This document shows, piece after piece, positions 61,452 to 64,000 of a stretch of DNA of 64,000 nt. The position numbers were made by a program, and so were the translations under genes. Source of the stretch: Styela clava (taxonomy: Eukaryota > Chordata > Ascidiacea > Stolidobranchia > Styelidae); NCBI RefSeq assembly GCF_964204865.1, contig NC_135256.1, positions 21,480,703-21,544,702 of the forward strand, written 5' to 3'. The notes beneath the pieces are model-generated. The model was not told the DNA's origin. It ran no database searches and worked only from the letters and a program-made list of their open reading frames with translations. Each line of letters begins with the position of its first letter. Positions within the stretch are counted from its first letter, which is position 1.

Positions 61452-63671
61452 TCAGGAATGAGACCAGGTTAATCGTTGGACATGATCAGTCTTTCGTTTT
61501 GTAGGTTTGATAAAACCTAGGAATTGTAATTCTGACGCAGCTCTGATAAATCGAGCCTGAGTAAATTTGTTGATTTCTTCATTTTGATTGTTTTCTTTAT
61601 CACTATGTGGATTATTGTCGCCAGAATTTACAATTGTATGAAATGCTTCCAACCAATCATATAAATTTATAATTTTCCCACATTCATTATGCAATTTGTA
61701 TGCAATGGAGACATCCGGTGCAGAAGGTGGAATAACACCATCAGTAGCATCCAAGCAAGGCTGTTGTAAATAACAATTGGGATCTGACAATGCTGTTTGA
61801 ATTGCAAGTCGTGGTGCTGCTATCATATGCCGTTTTATAGTTGATGTAGAATCAAAATAAAAAATTTCATGAAACGGAAATGATCTTGGAGGAAGTAATA
61901 TTTTTGTAAACAAGACATCCAAAATTTCAAGTGCTTTGATCCTCAGTTTCTCAAACGTGGACATTTTTTTAACTTTCTTTTCATGTGCCTTTTTCTTCAA
62001 ATTTTCTTTCAGCTGATAAGCATATTTCACTTTTTCAAGGGGTTCATCCTCCTTTTGTTCTGCAATATTCTCATCTTCTTCATTTTGAGGCAAGTCTTCT
62101 TCTTTTTGATCTTCAGGATGTAGTAATTCATTAATAACTGAATTTATTTCTGACTTTGCATCAATAACCATGGCAAAAATGTTTGAATTTGGTCTTGCAT
62201 TCTGTGGCATATCATCCAGTTCTTTAACACAAGACTGTAATCTTTGAATCAGTTGATCCCTTGAAGATACTCGCAAGAACATCTTTGCTTGTTTGTATTC
62301 ATCCGAATTAACGATAGGCCCATGATCGCATGCGCAATACAGCTCTCGTAAATGACGTCCCAGTGGATGACGTGGAAGTGATTTACAAAGAGAAAACAAT
62401 GAACGCATCACAGGATAAAAGCAGTGATGAAATTCATGAATATCCTCCAACATTTTTTTCACTAAAATTTTAAAATCTTCATCAGAACTTTGCAAAAGTT
62501 CTTTTCGTTTTGTTGTTAAAGATTTGAAATAAGTTTTAACAGACGGTAAATCACGAAGTTTTTGTAGAAGTGAACCAGACAATTTTTCATGATACTTGTT
62601 AGCTTCTGCGATATTGTTTGTGCAAAATAACGAAGTTGGCTGCTCATAAAAATGGTTAAGCACACAAAATTTCAGAATGTGCAAAAAAGTTGTTACAGAA
62701 AAATCGTGGCACAGGAAAACATCAAGTAATAACTGCATGCATTTCCCACTCAATTTAAATGAATAACCAGAAGTGAGTAAAATGTTGTCAATAATCATAG
62801 CAAGATGTTTTGATGCTGTAGGAGAATGAAATTTTTCGAGACAAAGATGCACAGTGGCTGAATGGGGCAGTTGGCGATCAATCACACTTGTCCATGAAGT
62901 CGCAACCCCAAATATGAATATAACTGGAAAAGTATCAACAGTTGTACTAAACATTGCAATTAAATCTTGTAATAAATATGGAAGAAAGGATTCCATATCT
63001 CGCAGCATAATTACAATGGGAGGTGTATTTGATGACAAACTCTTCTTGCTTTGTTTTCTTTTCTTACTTTCTAAGGAATTATCAGCTTGCGAAAACCATT
63101 TTTCAAGTAGGGGCATTGTTAATGGTGCTGATCTTTTCCAAATAAAATTATTTGATTTGTCAGTTTCAAGATCCCCAGTATCTTCAACAGAAACATTGTG
63201 CAGATCTTCGGCTTCTCCTAATATGAGCTGCTGCCCAATGCAACGCATTAAACTTTTCATATTCAAACAATTTTTGGAGCATAAAACTGCAACATGTGGA
63301 GTGATTGTTTTCGAAACTTCCTCTGATAACTGGTGAAAAAATCCAGCATGATCTGGCATATTAACACCAGTAATAAGAGCAGCAGCTGGGATTTCAGCTC
63401 TTTTTCCTCCAACTTCACGATTAGAGCTATGAGAATTTTTTAAAAAATCAATCAAATCAGATAGTATGTTTGCAGTAAGATCTAGATGTAAATTCCTAAT
63501 TTTACATTCCATATCTATCCATACTTTTTGCGAAAGCTCCCATCGAGTTTTGCTTGACTCTGAACATGAAAAGTACTTTCCTGCGTTTATATCTTGAATT
63601 GTTTTCTTCTTTTTTTTGGCTGGTAACACGAAACATCCCTTCGACACAGAAGTTAAACTTTTGTTATTCAT
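61452..63671 (-). CDS. ORC3: Origin recognition complex subunit 3 (single exon)
   Basis: One uninterrupted ORF of 739 residues (human ORC3 711). It is part of the six-subunit complex that marks replication origins and loads the MCM helicase with CDC6 and CDT1. N-terminal SVSKGCFVLP matches the conserved start MSKGCFVF. It is followed by LIDFLKNSHSS, ALITGVNMPDHAGFFHQL (AAA+-like core without a functional Walker motif, as usual for ORC3), an acidic and lysine-rich insert at about 505-550, and a C-terminal winged-helix region ending RKTDHVQRLTW, the family signature. The start at 63671 fits the conserved N-terminus. The human gene has many introns, and this one has none in the coding region. 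It lies 440 bp upstream of LRRC47 on the same strand. Confidence 0.95.
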   Translation of the reverse strand: MNNKSLTSVSKGCFVLPAKKKKKTIQDINAGKYFSCSESSKTRWELSQKVWIDMECKIRNLHLDLTANILSDLIDFLKNSHSSNREVGGKRAEIPAAALITGVNMPDHAGFFHQLSEEVSKTITPHVAVLCSKNCLNMKSLMRCIGQQLILGEAEDLHNVSVEDTGDLETDKSNNFIWKRSAPLTMPLLEKWFSQADNSLESKKRKQSKKSLSSNTPPIVIMLRDMESFLPYLLQDLIAMFSTTVDTFPVIFIFGVATSWTSVIDRQLPHSATVHLCLEKFHSPTASKHLAMIIDNILLTSGYSFKLSGKCMQLLLDVFLCHDFSVTTFLHILKFCVLNHFYEQPTSLFCTNNIAEANKYHEKLSGSLLQKLRDLPSVKTYFKSLTTKRKELLQSSDEDFKILVKKMLEDIHEFHHCFYPVMRSLFSLCKSLPRHPLGRHLRELYCACDHGPIVNSDEYKQAKMFLRVSSRDQLIQRLQSCVKELDDMPQNARPNSNIFAMVIDAKSEINSVINELLHPEDQKEEDLPQNEEDENIAEQKEDEPLEKVKYAYQLKENLKKKAHEKKVKKMSTFEKLRIKALEILDVLFTKILLPPRSFPFHEIFYFDSTSTIKRHMIAAPRLAIQTALSDPNCYLQQPCLDATDGVIPPSAPDVSIAYKLHNECGKIINLYDWLEAFHTIVNSGDNNPHSDKENNQNEEINKFTQARFIRAASELQFLGFIKPTKRKTDHVQRLTWSHS

Positions 63672-63840
63672 AATAAATAATAATTAACTAGCCTAAATCC
63701 ACAAAAAGAAGTTGTTTTATGTCCTGTTCGGGCAGACAATCAATCCTTTCTGTTTCAGTCATTTACCAATCCCTGCATCCACGCTGAGTTTCAGAGTAAC
63801 ATGCCAAAAAAGGGGCTTCCCCATCGAATATACTTTACAC

Positions 63841-64000
63841 CAGGGGTCGGCCGGCAACCTTTTGTCGCTCGCGGGCCAAATTTAAGGGTTGTACGGTAAG
63901 TCATTGGCGGGCCGCACATATTTTCAGAAAGTTGATAACCGAACGGATGATACGTTTTATAATAAAAATCAAGCAGTGATACATCTCTCGAAGAGAATAT
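63841..64000 (+). mobile_element. hAT element running off the window end
   Basis: Starts CAGGGGTCGG, then GGCAACCTTTTGTCGCTCGC and the same interior as 53950-54364, with a 4-base duplication in the left end. Only the first 160 bp are inside the window. Confidence 0.75.

Noticed and set aside
56414..63671. ORC3 and LRRC47 as a trans-spliced operon
   Set aside because: The 440-bp gap with a probable polyadenylation signal is larger than typical tunicate operon spacers, which are often close to zero. Transcript data would be needed.
1..64000. tRNA, rRNA, CRISPR or prokaryote-style operons
   Set aside because: I saw no complete cloverleaf, rRNA block or regularly spaced repeat-spacer array. The sequence is eukaryotic throughout.

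Overview
This is nuclear DNA from an animal, most likely a tunicate. It is AT-rich, its genes are split by GT..AG introns, and the spaces between genes are full of transposon remnants. The chordate, probably tunicate, placement is an inference. It rests on a class II cytokine receptor-like gene (a family I know only from chordates), an FGF-homologous-factor gene, and compact AT-rich introns. No species can be named from the sequence.

Layout. (1) 73-10593, plus strand: the last five exons of a sphingosine-1-phosphate lyase gene. Its 8-kb intron (966-8997) contains a complete eight-exon gene on the opposite strand (1689-5645). That gene encodes a single-pass class II (interferon/IL-10 type) cytokine receptor-like protein. 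(2) 13265-16359, minus: a three-exon FGF11/12/13/14-type gene that converges on the lyase gene. (3) 16.4-39.2 kb: a gene-poor stretch of dispersed repeats, a long-TIR MITE (34504-35337) and a nearly perfect 1884-bp tandem duplication (35411-39175). (4) 39278-43347, minus: a four-exon GT31 beta-1,3-glycosyltransferase. (5) 46277-48260, minus: a two-exon NXPE-family gene. (6) 48.4-55.1 kb: a broken Penelope-like retroelement with GIY-YIG endonuclease and hammerhead-like motif, followed by several hAT elements. Two hAT copies in the window have clear 8-bp target duplications. (7) 56414-61011, minus: an eight-exon LRRC47 gene, then 61452-63671, minus: ORC3 as one uninterrupted 739-codon ORF. The window ends inside another hAT element.

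The genes do not form one pathway. LRRC47 and ORC3 are co-directional and 440 bp apart. The glycosyltransferase and the NXPE protein are both predicted type II secretory-pathway membrane proteins, which may be coincidence. The most notable locus is the cytokine receptor-like gene nested antisense in the lyase intron. All exon boundaries below were worked out by hand from splice consensus and reading-frame continuity, and each joined reading frame closes without a stop. No alignment or database search was run.
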